Assembly: GCA_003576705.1 (NCBI GenBank)
Contig: QOZS01000015.1
Span: 1-64,000 of the forward strand
From: Desertibaculum subflavum
GTDB lineage: Bacteria > Pseudomonadota > Alphaproteobacteria > Ferrovibrionales > Ferrovibrionaceae
Length of the DNA: 64,000 nucleotides
Reading direction: 5' to 3'
Made by a program: the position numbers and the translations under genes. Below, in pieces: positions 32,526 to 41,565 of this stretch (within the stretch, counting starts at the first letter, position 1; every line of letters starts with the position of its first letter). The notes beneath the pieces were generated by a model that saw nothing but the letters and a program-made list of their open reading frames with translations, was not told where the DNA came from and made no database searches.

Positions 32526-32931
32526 GTACGTTGAGGCGAAAGGGTCGTGGTGATCTCCCGCGCAACTCCCTCGGGCCGATGTTTCTGGTCGAGCGATGGG
32601 CCCTGGATCCGCAAGCGCTGTTGGCGTGTGTCCCTGCTCGCCCTCAACTCACTGCACCTGACCCAAAGCGGACAATGCCATGAGGAGTGAGCTGATCGTC
32701 GGCCGGTCATCTGTTCAGCCTGGAAGGAAAGGGTGTGAAGACCGGGTGCCCCACCGGAAGCGTTTCCCTTCCGCGGCCAACTATAGCGGCTTCCAATCAG
32801 ATATTGAGAGAACGGGGGCCACTCGCCCAATCGAAAACAGGGTACGGACGAATTGGCGTCTTGCTACCCGATTGCTACCCAGCCCGACGCAAGCGTTGTG
32901 TGCCGTCAGCATATCGCTTTCAGCATCTGAT
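32526..32931. other. Intergenic, no supported gene
   Basis: Holds CTGACCCAAAGCGGACAATG at 32658-32677 (near copy of 30838-30857). A plus-strand frame (32680-33225) is open but has no recognisable protein features and is antisense to a conserved gene, so it is not called. Confidence 0.4.
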
Positions 32932-33261
32932 CTAGCTCACCTCAACGTCCACCCGGGTTACACAGCGATTGGCGCGGGAATGGTCCCTGCTGGTGTGCCA
33001 TTCGCCGTCCACAACGCTGACAGCTTGGAGCTTGGCAACTTCGAAGCACCGCCATTCTCCGCCCGCCGCCAACCCCTTGCTGCCGCTTCCGCCGAACTGA
33101 AACGCCATAACCATTTGGCGTCCCTTGTCGTCACGGCCCAGTGCATGCGGACAGAATTCGCGCGGGAAACGCTGATACTCGGCGATCACCTGTTGCCGGC
33201 GGAGTATGGCTTGGCGAAGCAATGAGTATGCATCCACTGATTTGCCCTCCGTTGACGTCAC
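32932..33261 (-). CDS. Small conserved protein coupled to the OLD ATPase
   Basis: 109 residues. Blocks LRQAILRRQQVIAEYQRFPR-EFCPH, MAFQFGGSGSKGL, GGEWRCFEV and WHTSRDHSRANRCV-TRVDVEV match a proteobacterial conserved hypothetical family that I know from pattern only; the conserved His/Cys residues (CPH, WRC, HTS..HS, RCV) hint at metal binding or a WYL/nucleic-acid-sensing-like fold. GTG 33261 overlaps the ATPase stop as GTGA, so synthesis is coupled. Possibly a regulator or toxin-control partner of the nuclease. Function unknown. Confidence 0.75.
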   Translation of the reverse strand: MTSTEGKSVDAYSLLRQAILRRQQVIAEYQRFPREFCPHALGRDDKGRQMVMAFQFGGSGSKGLAAGGEWRCFEVAKLQAVSVVDGEWHTSRDHSRANRCVTRVDVEVS

Positions 33262-35243
33262 TGAGGCTCCGCAGGCGCAAGTTCCTGTCGCAAAGCAAGC
33301 AACGCATCGATGATCGTCGACAGCGTCGCACTAGTGCCTCCCTCATTCGCGCAGCGCGCTAGCAGCTCACGCATGATTGCGGGCACTTTCTGAGCATCAT
33401 CACGCGAAGCGACGCCAAATTCCGTCTTCAATGCATCCAGGTGTCGATCCCACAGTTCTGCATCTATTTCGGCCTTCACTGTGGTCTCTAGATTCACATC
33501 AAAGCACGCGTAACTCGACGTGATACGTGAGCAGTGGTCAGCAATGTCCGCGACTCCAACGCCCTCCAATCGCTGCAGCGCTTGATTTTGACGCAGCCCT
33601 GCCGGTTGTCGCGCACCATCGCAATCCCACACCGTAAAAGTCTTTATGCCGAGCGATCGAAAGATTTCCAACGGCTTGTCCAAGTTCCCCTTCCCATCAA
33701 CAACAATCACCGCGATCTCGTGGGCCTCTAGATCAACGTCCTTCATCGAAGCCGCGGCAAGCAACGCTGCCCGATCGCTAGGTCCCTCTACCAAGCACGC
33801 AACCGAGGCGAAGAAGCCCTCAGCAACCGAAACATCAATTACGTGCAGTCTGGGCAGCAGCGTCTCGCGCGTCCAAAGACCCGGAGCGATGCTATTCGCC
33901 TGCGCGAGCCGGCCCGCAATGGCACCGAGGCTAGATCGACTAGATAGCGCCTCCCGAGGCCGCTCTGGATCAGGTCGCCAACGGCGAATGAGACATATCT
34001 CTTCGAACTTATCCAACGAGACGAACAGCGGAGAGTGCGTTGTAAAGACCACTTGCGTCTTCGCTGCGACACCAGGGAGCTGTCCTGCCGACAACCGTTC
34101 CAACACGCGCGCAAAGTGTCGCTGCTTAGTTGGGTGTTGATAGAGCTCCGGCTCTTCGATCGCCAGGATCAGACCAGGGATCATCGTCGGCACCTCCTCC
34201 GTAGGAGCGGCGTCGGCTCCCTGCGAGGTGCGGTCAGGCGAACGCTCTGTCGCCATTGCCAGGTATTGAAGCAACGTAAGGATCAGCGCCCGCTGCAACC
34301 CGTGGCCCGTCCGGTCGACGGGGGTCTGGATGCCATCGTCGTCCAATCGAATTTCTGCTGCGGGAAGCGGAATGTTTAGCGGCGGTATATCCCGCCAATT
34401 CAGCAACACGGCGGCCTCGGCGTAGAACGCTCTCAGCGCGCTAGTAAGCCCGGTAGCTAGCCCTCCAAGCTCAGTGAGATTTCCGGGGTCCATAAGTCGT
34501 TGGAAATCAGCCTCTACCGTCGCCCTGAATTGGCGCACCTCGGGTCGTGCCTCGATTGCAGATCTAACCACCAGATCCAGCAACGTAGCGATCGCTGAGT
34601 TGCGGTCCGCTACATCATCGGTCGCATCTCGCACTGCGGGCACATAAACGAATCTGGTCGCATCGGTCAGCTTGCCTTGGCCCACGTTTACAAATCCGAA
34701 GAACTGGCCGTCGTCGCGCCCAAGCTCACAGCGGGTCGGGTTGGTGGCTTCCCATGCCGCCAGCGCAGGTTCAACCTGGTCGATCCGAGTTACACGCGCC
34801 AACCCGTCGTACCGACCGGATGCAACTAGATCGTTATACGCGCCGGTCTTCTCTCGACCGGTCCGGCTCCGAATTTCGGTAAACTCCGGATTCCGCAACG
34901 TCATTCCGAAGTAGCGGCCGTTCGATCTCCCCCCACTTAAGGAGAAGATCCTGGTTACAGTCATCGTGCCGTTGGCCGCAATTCGGGAGCCGAAATTCTC
35001 TCGCTCGCCATCAGAAAACTCTGTGAACGTAATAGCGACCTCTATTTCATCTGACTCGCTAATATCAAAAAAATCGTCCCGCGTAATGTTTATGTTTCCT
35101 GGCGCATAAAATAGCTCTAAGGCCTTGAGAATTGTCGATTTTCCCACCCCATTCGCGCCGATAATTCTTGTCAGTCTTCCAAATTCAATGGAAACATTTC
35201 TATTAGACCTGAAATTTTTGATGCCGATGGATTTGATTAACAC
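33258..35243 (-). CDS. OLD-family AAA ATPase with TOPRIM nuclease domain
   Basis: 661 residues. ABC-type ATPase: Walker A GANGVGKST (about 28-36), a long insertion, signature-like region and Walker B LILAIEEPELYQHP with the His-switch QVVFTTHSP. The C-terminal TOPRIM domain shows ACLVEGPSDRAALLAAA, AVIVVDGKGN and TVWDCDGA, the acidic metal sites of OLD nucleases. Start GTG 35243 follows a GGGGGG stretch; TTG 35300 would add a non-homologous leader. OLD nucleases act in phage defence alone or with partners (GajA of Gabija has the same layout); no UvrD-like GajB is adjacent. The 5' part is more AT-rich than surroundings, suggesting transfer. Confidence 0.9.
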   Translation of the reverse strand: MLIKSIGIKNFRSNRNVSIEFGRLTRIIGANGVGKSTILKALELFYAPGNINITRDDFFDISESDEIEVAITFTEFSDGERENFGSRIAANGTMTVTRIFSLSGGRSNGRYFGMTLRNPEFTEIRSRTGREKTGAYNDLVASGRYDGLARVTRIDQVEPALAAWEATNPTRCELGRDDGQFFGFVNVGQGKLTDATRFVYVPAVRDATDDVADRNSAIATLLDLVVRSAIEARPEVRQFRATVEADFQRLMDPGNLTELGGLATGLTSALRAFYAEAAVLLNWRDIPPLNIPLPAAEIRLDDDGIQTPVDRTGHGLQRALILTLLQYLAMATERSPDRTSQGADAAPTEEVPTMIPGLILAIEEPELYQHPTKQRHFARVLERLSAGQLPGVAAKTQVVFTTHSPLFVSLDKFEEICLIRRWRPDPERPREALSSRSSLGAIAGRLAQANSIAPGLWTRETLLPRLHVIDVSVAEGFFASVACLVEGPSDRAALLAAASMKDVDLEAHEIAVIVVDGKGNLDKPLEIFRSLGIKTFTVWDCDGARQPAGLRQNQALQRLEGVGVADIADHCSRITSSYACFDVNLETTVKAEIDAELWDRHLDALKTEFGVASRDDAQKVPAIMRELLARCANEGGTSATLSTIIDALLALRQELAPAEPQ

Positions 35244-36052
35244 GGCACCCCCCTGGGCCGGCCTTATGGCGTTCAGCCCTATCACCGCCGGCGATTGCAA
35301 TCAACGGTAACGGACTTTGCCGGCATTGCGGGCGAGGCAAGCGCGTGACCGTACAGTGGCCCGGCGAGCCACTGGCGGTGTCGGTCAACCTGCACGGAGA
35401 CATCGCTATTACTGCGCGCCCCGCTTCGCCGGGGGGAGGTGGCGGCCGATGCGCTCGTTCGAAGGACCCAACGCGCTCCAACCTGACCAAGTCGCGCCAA
35501 GCGCGTGAGTTCCTAATCCAGATTGAACAGCTCGAGATCCAACTCTTGGAGGCGCGCGACAGGACCGGAGGGCAGAGAGGCGGTAATTCACCGCGTGCCG
35601 ATGCGTCGCCCCCCGGTCGCCAATCGCTGCACGATCTGGCTCTAAGCCTGTACAGAGATTCCCTCCGAAATTGGCCTGACGTGTTCGCGGAAATCCTGGC
35701 TTCGATCGGTCGCCAATTTATGTACGGATATCGGTGGATTTCTGGACATCCGCTACTGGCGCGAAGCGGTCGCCGACGCCACGTCGCCTGCTAGCTGCTC
35801 GGGCCCTCGCGACACCGGCCGATAGCTCCGTCACACCGACATACTGGGCCGCGCTGGTGCCTTTTCGGACACCCGCCTTCCACTCGAACACCCTCGAGAT
35901 TCCACTGGCCTTCCGCGCCAAAGGAAGCATTGCTGTCGTCGTTGAACGAAGGACGGCCGCCTCCGGCCCCTCGCCCCGACCGGCGCGCCGGCGGGGCTCG
36001 GGGTGGTGCAAGCATCGCGATCGTCGCGGTGCCGACACCAACGGAGGCCACG
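35244..36052. other. 809-nt stretch without a convincing gene
   Basis: A plus-strand frame 35345-35794 (149 codons, helical middle part ARQAREFLIQIEQLEIQLLE-like) is open but shows no family and poor ribosome signals; other frames are shorter. It may hold a decayed gene. The last 20 nt contain the GGAGG for the DUF3489 gene. Confidence 0.4.
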
Positions 36053-36637
36053 ATGGCCAAACTCAGCGATACCCAGCTCGTCATCCTCTCTGCCGCAGCG
36101 CAACGTGGCAATGGCGCGATCCTGCCGCTGCCGAAGTCGATCAAGGCCCGCGGCGGGGCCCTGACCAAGCTGATCGACGCGCTCAAGCGCAACCGCCTGA
36201 TCAGGGCGCTGCCACGCGATCCCGACGCGCCGCTCGACGATCGGACCGAGCCCACCCTGGTCATCACCGATGCCGGCCGCCGCGCCATCGGGGCGGAGGT
36301 GTCCGGGGAGCCGGCACCGTCGCCCAGCGGCGCGAACGAAGCCGCTGACGGGGCCGCGAGCGAGGATCAGGCGCCCAAGCCCGGAGATGCTCCGGCGGCC
36401 GCTGCCGCCGGCACCAAGATCGCGCGGGTCGTGACCCTCCTGCGGGGCGAAGCCGGTGCCACCCTGGCAGAGATCGTCGAGGCGACCGGCTGGCAGGCCC
36501 ACTCGGTGCGCGGCGCCATCAGCGGCACCCTGAAAAAGAAGCTCGGACTGACCGTGACCTCGCACAAGGTCGAGGGCCGCGGCCGCGTCTACCGGATCAC
36601 CGTTGGCCAGCGCGCGGATGTGGAGGCGGCGTCGTGA
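36053..36637 (+). CDS. DUF3489 protein of serine-recombinase module
   Basis: 194 residues. N-terminal winged-helix-like part (KLSDTQLVILSAAAQRGNGA and LTKLIDALKRNRLIRALPRD), Ala/Pro-rich linker (~100-125), then the DUF3489 domain (VVTLLRGEAGATLAEIVEAT, GWQAHSVRGAISGTLKKKLG). DUF3489 proteins regularly precede DUF2924 and a large serine recombinase in alphaproteobacteria, so this is probably a DNA-binding accessory or recombination-direction factor; that role is inferred. ATG 36053 has GGAGG upstream. The stop overlaps the next start (TGATG). Confidence 0.88.
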   Translation: MAKLSDTQLVILSAAAQRGNGAILPLPKSIKARGGALTKLIDALKRNRLIRALPRDPDAPLDDRTEPTLVITDAGRRAIGAEVSGEPAPSPSGANEAADGAASEDQAPKPGDAPAAAAAGTKIARVVTLLRGEAGATLAEIVEATGWQAHSVRGAISGTLKKKLGLTVTSHKVEGRGRVYRITVGQRADVEAAS

Positions 36638-36813
36638 TGGCGACGGAGCCCTTCGTCAGCCCGTACCTGCGCCGGCCGCTGCGCAGCTACGAGCAGGCGC
36701 TCTGCGATCGGGAACGGACGGCGAGAGCGAAGCCACCGCCGGATCAGGAGCTCGGGTACCAGCCCGACTCCGATGGAACGGCAGATTCGAAGGGGCCCGA
36801 CCGTGACGCCTGA
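36637..36813 (+). CDS. Small hypothetical protein between DUF3489 and DUF2924
   Basis: 58 residues (MATEPFVSPYLRRPLRSYEQ start), unrecognised, rich in Arg, Pro and Asp. Supported by TGATG coupling to the DUF3489 stop and by an 11-nt overlap with the DUF2924 start; similar short frames occur at this position in related modules. Confidence 0.55.
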   Translation: MATEPFVSPYLRRPLRSYEQALCDRERTARAKPPPDQELGYQPDSDGTADSKGPDRDA

Positions 36814-37237
36814 CCTCGACTTCGACAGTCTCGCCGAGCAGTCGATATCGAAACTGACGGATCGGTTCCATGTGCTCTATGGACAGGATCCGCCGAAGCA
36901 TATCCGCAGGGGCCTGCTCACCCGAGCCGTGGCCCACCGGCTGCAGGAAAACGCCGCCGGTGGGCCGGATGCAGCGATGGCGAGCCGCCTCGGCAAGCTT
37001 GCCGAGGCCCTGCGTGGCGGCAGCGAGATCGATGTCGCGCCCCGCCCGGCGACCAAGGCCGGCACCCGCCTGATCCGGGAGTGGCAGGGCGAGACCCATA
37101 CGGTGACGGTCACCGACGCGGGCTTCCTGTATCGGGGCAAGGTCCACCGCTCGCTCTCCGGCATCGCCCGCCAGATCACCGGCACCCGCTGGTCCGGCCC
37201 GGCCTTCTTCGGTCTCGATCGGGGGCGGGCACCGTGA
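36803..37237 (+). CDS. DUF2924 protein of serine-recombinase module
   Basis: 144 residues with DUF2924 blocks: SISKLTDRFHVLYGQDPPKH-IRR, LTRAVAHRLQENAAGG, GTRLIREWQGETHTVTVTDA and GFLYRGKVHRSLSGIARQIT, GTRWSGPAFFGL. Found with large serine recombinases and thought to assist them, perhaps as a DNA-binding co-factor. GTG 36803 follows AAGGGG; an upstream ATG at 36773 would overlap the 58-residue gene more. The stop overlaps the recombinase GTG start by 4 nt. Confidence 0.88.
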   Translation: MTPDLDFDSLAEQSISKLTDRFHVLYGQDPPKHIRRGLLTRAVAHRLQENAAGGPDAAMASRLGKLAEALRGGSEIDVAPRPATKAGTRLIREWQGETHTVTVTDAGFLYRGKVHRSLSGIARQITGTRWSGPAFFGLDRGRAP

Positions 37238-38892
37238 GCCGCGTCCGCTGCGCCATCTACACCCGCAAGAGCAGCGAGGAAGGCCTGGAGCAGGCGTTCA
37301 ACTCCCTCGATGCGCAGCGGGAGGCCTGCGAAGCCTATGTCCGGAGCCAGCGCCATGAGGGTTGGGCCACCCTTCCCGACCGGTTCGACGATGGCGGCTA
37401 TTCGGGCGGCAGCATGGAGCGGCCCGCCCTGCAGCGGCTACTGGTCGAGATCAATACGGGCCGGGTCGACGTGGTGGTGGTCTACAAGGTCGACCGGCTG
37501 ACCCGATCGCTCTCCGACTTCGCCCGCATCGTCGACTCCTTCGATGCGCGAAAGGTCTCGTTCGTCTCGGTGACCCAGCAGTTCAACACCACCTCCTCCA
37601 TGGGGCGGCTGACGCTGAACATGCTGCTCTCCTTTGCCCAGTTCGAGCGCGAGGTCACCGGCGAGCGGATCCGGGACAAGATCGCCGCGTCCAAGCGGAA
37701 GGGCATGTGGATGGGCGGGACCACGCCGCTCGGCTACGTGCCCAAGGATCGCACCCTCGAGATTCTTCCGGGCGATGCCGAGACGGTCCGCACCCTATTC
37801 CGGCTCTACCTGGAGATCGGCAATGTCGATGGCCTCGTGGCGGAGGCCCGCAATCGCGGCATCACCAGCCGCAGCGGCAATACCCTCCATCGGGGCGCCC
37901 TCTACCACCTGCTGAAGAACCCGGTCTATATCGGGGAGATCTCGCACAAGGGTACGCGCTACCCCGGCCTGCATCCGGCGATCATCGACAAGCCGACATG
38001 GGATGCCGCCCAGGCCCGGCTTGAGACCAACCGTATCGAGCGGCGGGACGGCACGAGGGCGAAGGAGCCGAGCCTGCTGGCCGGCAAGCTCTTCGGGGAG
38101 CGCGGATTGGGCTTCACGCCCAGCCATGCCGTCCGATCGGGCCGGCGGTATCGCTACTACGTCGAGCGCGGTCCGGTCGGCGCAGCCCACACGGGTCGCC
38201 GTCCGCGTCTACGCCGGATCCCGGCGCAGGAGATCGAGGATCTTGTCGTCGAGGCGACCCTGCGGCTGCTCAAGTCGCCGCGACAGCTGATCGAAGCCAT
38301 GCAAGTCGACCACGGCAGTTCGGCTGCCATGCGTGCCATCATCGAGGCCGGCGCCGCCGTCGCCGAGCAGATTGCGGCGGAGCCGCGTGAGGGACATCGT
38401 ACCCTCCGATCGATGATCGGCCGCGTCGCCATTACCGAGGACGCCGTGCGCATCGAGGTCGTGCGTGCGGCACTGGTCGATTCGCTTGGCGAGGCCGGCA
38501 CCAGGATCCCCGCGGCCGAAGGCGATCACGCGATCGTTGTTCCCGCGAAGCTCAAGGCCCGTGGTGTGGAACTGCGCTTCATCCTGCACGCCGATGACGG
38601 CAGCCGGCGGCCGGCGCCGGACCTCAGCCTGATCCGCGCCATCGTGCGTGGTCACGACTGGTTCCGGCGGATGATGGCGCCGGACCGGCCGACCATGTCC
38701 GACATCGCCGCCGCCGATGGCGTGTCGCACCACTACGTCCGCCGGCTCCTCGATATGGCATTCCTGGCCCCGGACATCGTTGCCGCCATCCTCGACGGCA
38801 GGCAGCCCCTGGACCTCACGGCGGATCGCGTCACCCGGATGGAGCTGCCGCTCGACTGGCCCGGGCAGCGACGGCTGCTCGGCTTCAACTGA
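37234..38892 (+). CDS. Large serine recombinase (integrase-type)
   Basis: 552 residues. Resolvase catalytic domain with Ser in IYTRKSSEEGLEQAFNSLDA (about 12-13), VVYKVDRLTRSLSDF, and LTLNMLLSFAQFEREVTGER; Recombinase domain from ~165 (PLGYVPKDRTLEILPGDAET, NPVYIGEISHKGTRYPG), then a coiled and basic C-terminal part to 552. This length is that of phage/ICE integrases. GTG 37234 overlaps the DUF2924 stop (GTGA). It probably mediated integration of part of this region. A remnant restriction gene is convergent 18 nt downstream. Confidence 0.92.
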   Translation: MSRVRCAIYTRKSSEEGLEQAFNSLDAQREACEAYVRSQRHEGWATLPDRFDDGGYSGGSMERPALQRLLVEINTGRVDVVVVYKVDRLTRSLSDFARIVDSFDARKVSFVSVTQQFNTTSSMGRLTLNMLLSFAQFEREVTGERIRDKIAASKRKGMWMGGTTPLGYVPKDRTLEILPGDAETVRTLFRLYLEIGNVDGLVAEARNRGITSRSGNTLHRGALYHLLKNPVYIGEISHKGTRYPGLHPAIIDKPTWDAAQARLETNRIERRDGTRAKEPSLLAGKLFGERGLGFTPSHAVRSGRRYRYYVERGPVGAAHTGRRPRLRRIPAQEIEDLVVEATLRLLKSPRQLIEAMQVDHGSSAAMRAIIEAGAAVAEQIAAEPREGHRTLRSMIGRVAITEDAVRIEVVRAALVDSLGEAGTRIPAAEGDHAIVVPAKLKARGVELRFILHADDGSRRPAPDLSLIRAIVRGHDWFRRMMAPDRPTMSDIAAADGVSHHYVRRLLDMAFLAPDIVAAILDGRQPLDLTADRVTRMELPLDWPGQRRLLGFN

Positions 38893-38910
38893 ACCGGCAC
38901 CGATCCCGCG

Positions 38911-39180
38911 CTACACGTCGAACCGCTTCAGAATCGCCCCGGCGTGTCCTGCTACCGCCGCGTCGGGGCTTTTCCAAGAGGCAAGCAGCGTCCGATAGTC
39001 GCAAGCCTGGAACACGACCTCGTCGCCGGCGATACGCTTCGCGAAGCGCGCGATCTCGGACCGGTGCGCTTCGACATCGTTCGGCGATACCGGCTCGCCC
39101 GCGCCACCGTCCCATCGGTTCGGCTCGGCGAACAGGTAGAACAGGATCGGCCGATTGCCTTTGGAGTCCTCGAGGTCACG
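38911..39180 (-). pseudogene. C-terminal remnant of a PGN_0703-like restriction endonuclease
   Basis: About 90 codons, RDLEDSKGNRPILFYLFAEP then ISP-like PNDVEAHRSEIARFAKRIAG, DEVVFQACDYRTLLASWKS and a final AILKRFDV, match the end of PGN_0703-like PD-(D/E)XK proteins as I remember them (FYL-AEP, EI-FA--VAGDEV, Y--LL--W). The frame continues upstream to about 39,295 without a start codon or any further similarity, and the active site is absent. Probably cut by a recombination event at this edge. Confidence 0.5.
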
Positions 39181-39593
39181 GTCGCCAGGACGCGAGAAGA
39201 GGTCTTGCCGGAACGCCGTCGCGCCGGGACGGCTCCGGAAACGGGACCAGTGAAGTGGCGAACGGAGAAAGTGCGAGTTCAGAGCGCCGCATCATTCTCT
39301 CTTCCAGTCCGGAAGCCGGCGGCTGCGCCGCGCTGTTCTGACCAACCTGCGGAAATGTCGGCGCCATTGCAGCGTGGTGCCACCGAGGCAATTGCGTCGG
39401 ATATCAATGACTTAAGAGTGGCGGAGAGCATCAAATTCCAACCATCAGCATCATCGCTTGCAAGCCTTTGAAATTGCGGCATTATTTTTGGGAAATCCAA
39501 GCTGGAGGGGCGCTTCAAACTTTAAATCACGAAGACCTGCACGCATTGATGGCATTTGGTGGCACGATGCTGGCTCCAGGGGGAGGACCATCG
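39181..39593. other. Intergenic with a diverged short dispersed repeat
   Basis: At about 39,244-39,303 a stretch resembles 44,191-44,250 and 46,203-46,262 (shared GCGAACGGAGAA and GCCGCATCATTCTCTCT). Otherwise nothing recognised; the end supplies GGGGGAGGA for rmuC. Confidence 0.45.
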
Positions 39594-41492
39594 GTGCTTG
39601 ATTGGATCTACTTCGCGATATTGCTGCCAGCCGCAGCGGCGGCGCTCTTCTCTTTCCTCGCATTCCTGCGTTCAGGCCGAAGCGGGACAGGGTTGAGCCG
39701 GGAAGAGGCAGCGGACCTGCTGCGCACCGAGTTCGATCGCGCACGACAATCGAGCGATGAACAGGCGCGCGCTGTGCGACAGGAACTCGGCGACAACCAG
39801 CGTGGCTTCCAGGAGACCACGCTCAAGGTCTTCGGCGAGCTCGCGCAGTCATTGGGTACGCAGACGCGGGCGTTCGGAGAACGACTCGATGCCGGCCTGC
39901 AGACGATCGATGGCCGCGCCGTGGCTATCGCCGGCAAGCTCGATGCCGATCTCAAGCAGATGGGCGAAGAGGCCACACGGAATCGCGACGCCTTGCGGCA
40001 AGCAATCGATACCAGGCTCGACGAGGCTGCGAGCAAGCAGGCGGCTGCCGCCAAGGATCTTCGCGAAGAGGTCTCTGGGAGCGTGCAACGCCTTAGCGAT
40101 GCTCTCTTGAAGGCCGCAGGCGAACAACGAACTCTGCAGACCGAACAGTTCGAGACTTTTGCCGGTCGGCTTGGTGAGAGCCTGGTGACGATCGAAGCCC
40201 GTTCGAAGGAGATCAGCGACGCCCTGCAGAAGAATCTTGCCGACTTCGGAACGGCGGCTGAGCAACGCCATGAAGCTATGCAGCGCACGCTCGCGTCACG
40301 GCTGGGCGAGATGCTGGAAGCCAACGCGAAGAGCGCGGAAGCGCTACGCGTGGAGCTAACAGCGAGCCTGCAGTTGCTTGGCACAAACATGACGGCAGCG
40401 CTGCATCAGATCGGCGCCCAGCAGAAGGAACGGTTGGACATCGTCGGCCAAGAGCTACGGACGCTCACCGAGAAGCACGAGAAGGGTCAGGAGGCGCTCC
40501 GCCTGACTGTCGAAGGGCGCCTCGATACCTTGCGCAACGAGAACTCAGCCAAGCTCGACGAAATGCGCCGGACCGTCGACGAGAAGCTGCAATCCACGCT
40601 TGAGCAGCGGTTGGGCGAATCCTTCAACCGCGTCGTCGAGCAGCTCGAGCGTGTCCACAAGGGCATCGGTGAAATGCAGACGCTGGCGACTGGCGTGGGT
40701 GATCTGAAGAAGGTGCTTTCCAATGTCAGCGTGCGGGGCGCACTCGGTGAAATCCAGCTCGCCATGCTGCTCGAACAGTTCCTCTCACCGGAGCAGCTGA
40801 TCAAGAACGCGGTCGTGCAGGAAGGTAGCGCCGAGCGCGTCGAGTTTGCCGTCAAGCTGCCCGGCCGCGAGACCGATCACGAAGTGCTGCTACCTATCGA
40901 TGCGAAGTTCCCGCAGGAGGACTACGAGCGTCTGGTTGCGGCCTCCCACCTCGGTGACGCGGAGGCGGTGGCAGACGCAGGCAAATCGCTTGAGGCTCGG
41001 GTGAAGATCTTCGCCAAGACCATCCGGGAGAAGTACATCCATCCGCCGCGCACAACGGATTTCGCCATCCTCTTCCTGCCGACCGAAGGACTCTACGCGG
41101 AGGTGCTGCGCCGGCCTGGGCTCTTCGAGTTCCTGCAGCGTGAGTACCATGTGTCGCTCACCGGCCCGACTACCCTGACGGCGTTTCTGAATGCGCTTCA
41201 GATGGGTTTCCGCTCGGTCGCGATCGAAAAGCGTTCCAGCGAAGTGTGGCAGGTCCTTGGTGCGGTACGCAGCGAATTTGGCAGATACAATGAGGTCGTC
41301 GACCGCATCGCGAAGCAGCTCAACACGGCAGCGAAATCCGTCGAGACACTGGGCACTCGCACGCGAACAATGAATCGGAAGCTGCGTGATGTCGAAACCC
41401 TTCCGGACGAGGCAGCGCAGGCTTTGCTCGGGTTCGATGCCAACGGGCCGGCACTGGCCGACGTCGAAGAGGAAGCGGCCTCAACGGCGTAG
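39594..41492 (+). CDS. rmuC: DNA recombination protein RmuC
   Basis: 632 residues. N-terminal membrane anchor at 2-25 (LDWIYFAILLPAAAAALFSF), a ~330-residue coiled coil with Ala/Leu heptads, then the PD-(D/E)XK-type RmuC domain at ~390-590: VRGALGEIQLAMLLEQFLSP, VEFAVKLPGR, LPIDAKFPQEDY (catalytic Asp-x-Lys), TTDFAILFLPTEGLYAEVL, LTGPTTLTAFLNALQMGF. GTG 39594 is preceded by GGGGGAGGA at ideal distance; earlier starts lack a site. RmuC limits inversions at short repeats and has also been linked to defence against foreign DNA. Standard length. Confidence 0.9.
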   Translation: MLDWIYFAILLPAAAAALFSFLAFLRSGRSGTGLSREEAADLLRTEFDRARQSSDEQARAVRQELGDNQRGFQETTLKVFGELAQSLGTQTRAFGERLDAGLQTIDGRAVAIAGKLDADLKQMGEEATRNRDALRQAIDTRLDEAASKQAAAAKDLREEVSGSVQRLSDALLKAAGEQRTLQTEQFETFAGRLGESLVTIEARSKEISDALQKNLADFGTAAEQRHEAMQRTLASRLGEMLEANAKSAEALRVELTASLQLLGTNMTAALHQIGAQQKERLDIVGQELRTLTEKHEKGQEALRLTVEGRLDTLRNENSAKLDEMRRTVDEKLQSTLEQRLGESFNRVVEQLERVHKGIGEMQTLATGVGDLKKVLSNVSVRGALGEIQLAMLLEQFLSPEQLIKNAVVQEGSAERVEFAVKLPGRETDHEVLLPIDAKFPQEDYERLVAASHLGDAEAVADAGKSLEARVKIFAKTIREKYIHPPRTTDFAILFLPTEGLYAEVLRRPGLFEFLQREYHVSLTGPTTLTAFLNALQMGFRSVAIEKRSSEVWQVLGAVRSEFGRYNEVVDRIAKQLNTAAKSVETLGTRTRTMNRKLRDVETLPDEAAQALLGFDANGPALADVEEEAASTA

Positions 41493-41565
41493 TGACACCA
41501 TCGACCACATGGGAGCCGGCAAAGTGGTCGGGGCTGGGCAGCTGCGCCGCTGATTTGAGGGTGCA

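Noticed and set aside
32680..33225. 181-codon plus frame
   Set aside because: Overlaps the conserved small gene on the other strand; no domain or coupling.
33258..35243. Full Gabija system
   Set aside because: The OLD protein resembles GajA, but the neighbour is a 109-residue protein, not a UvrD-like GajB helicase.
35345..35794. 149-codon plus frame after the OLD gene
   Set aside because: Weak start signals, no family; left as uncertain intergenic sequence.
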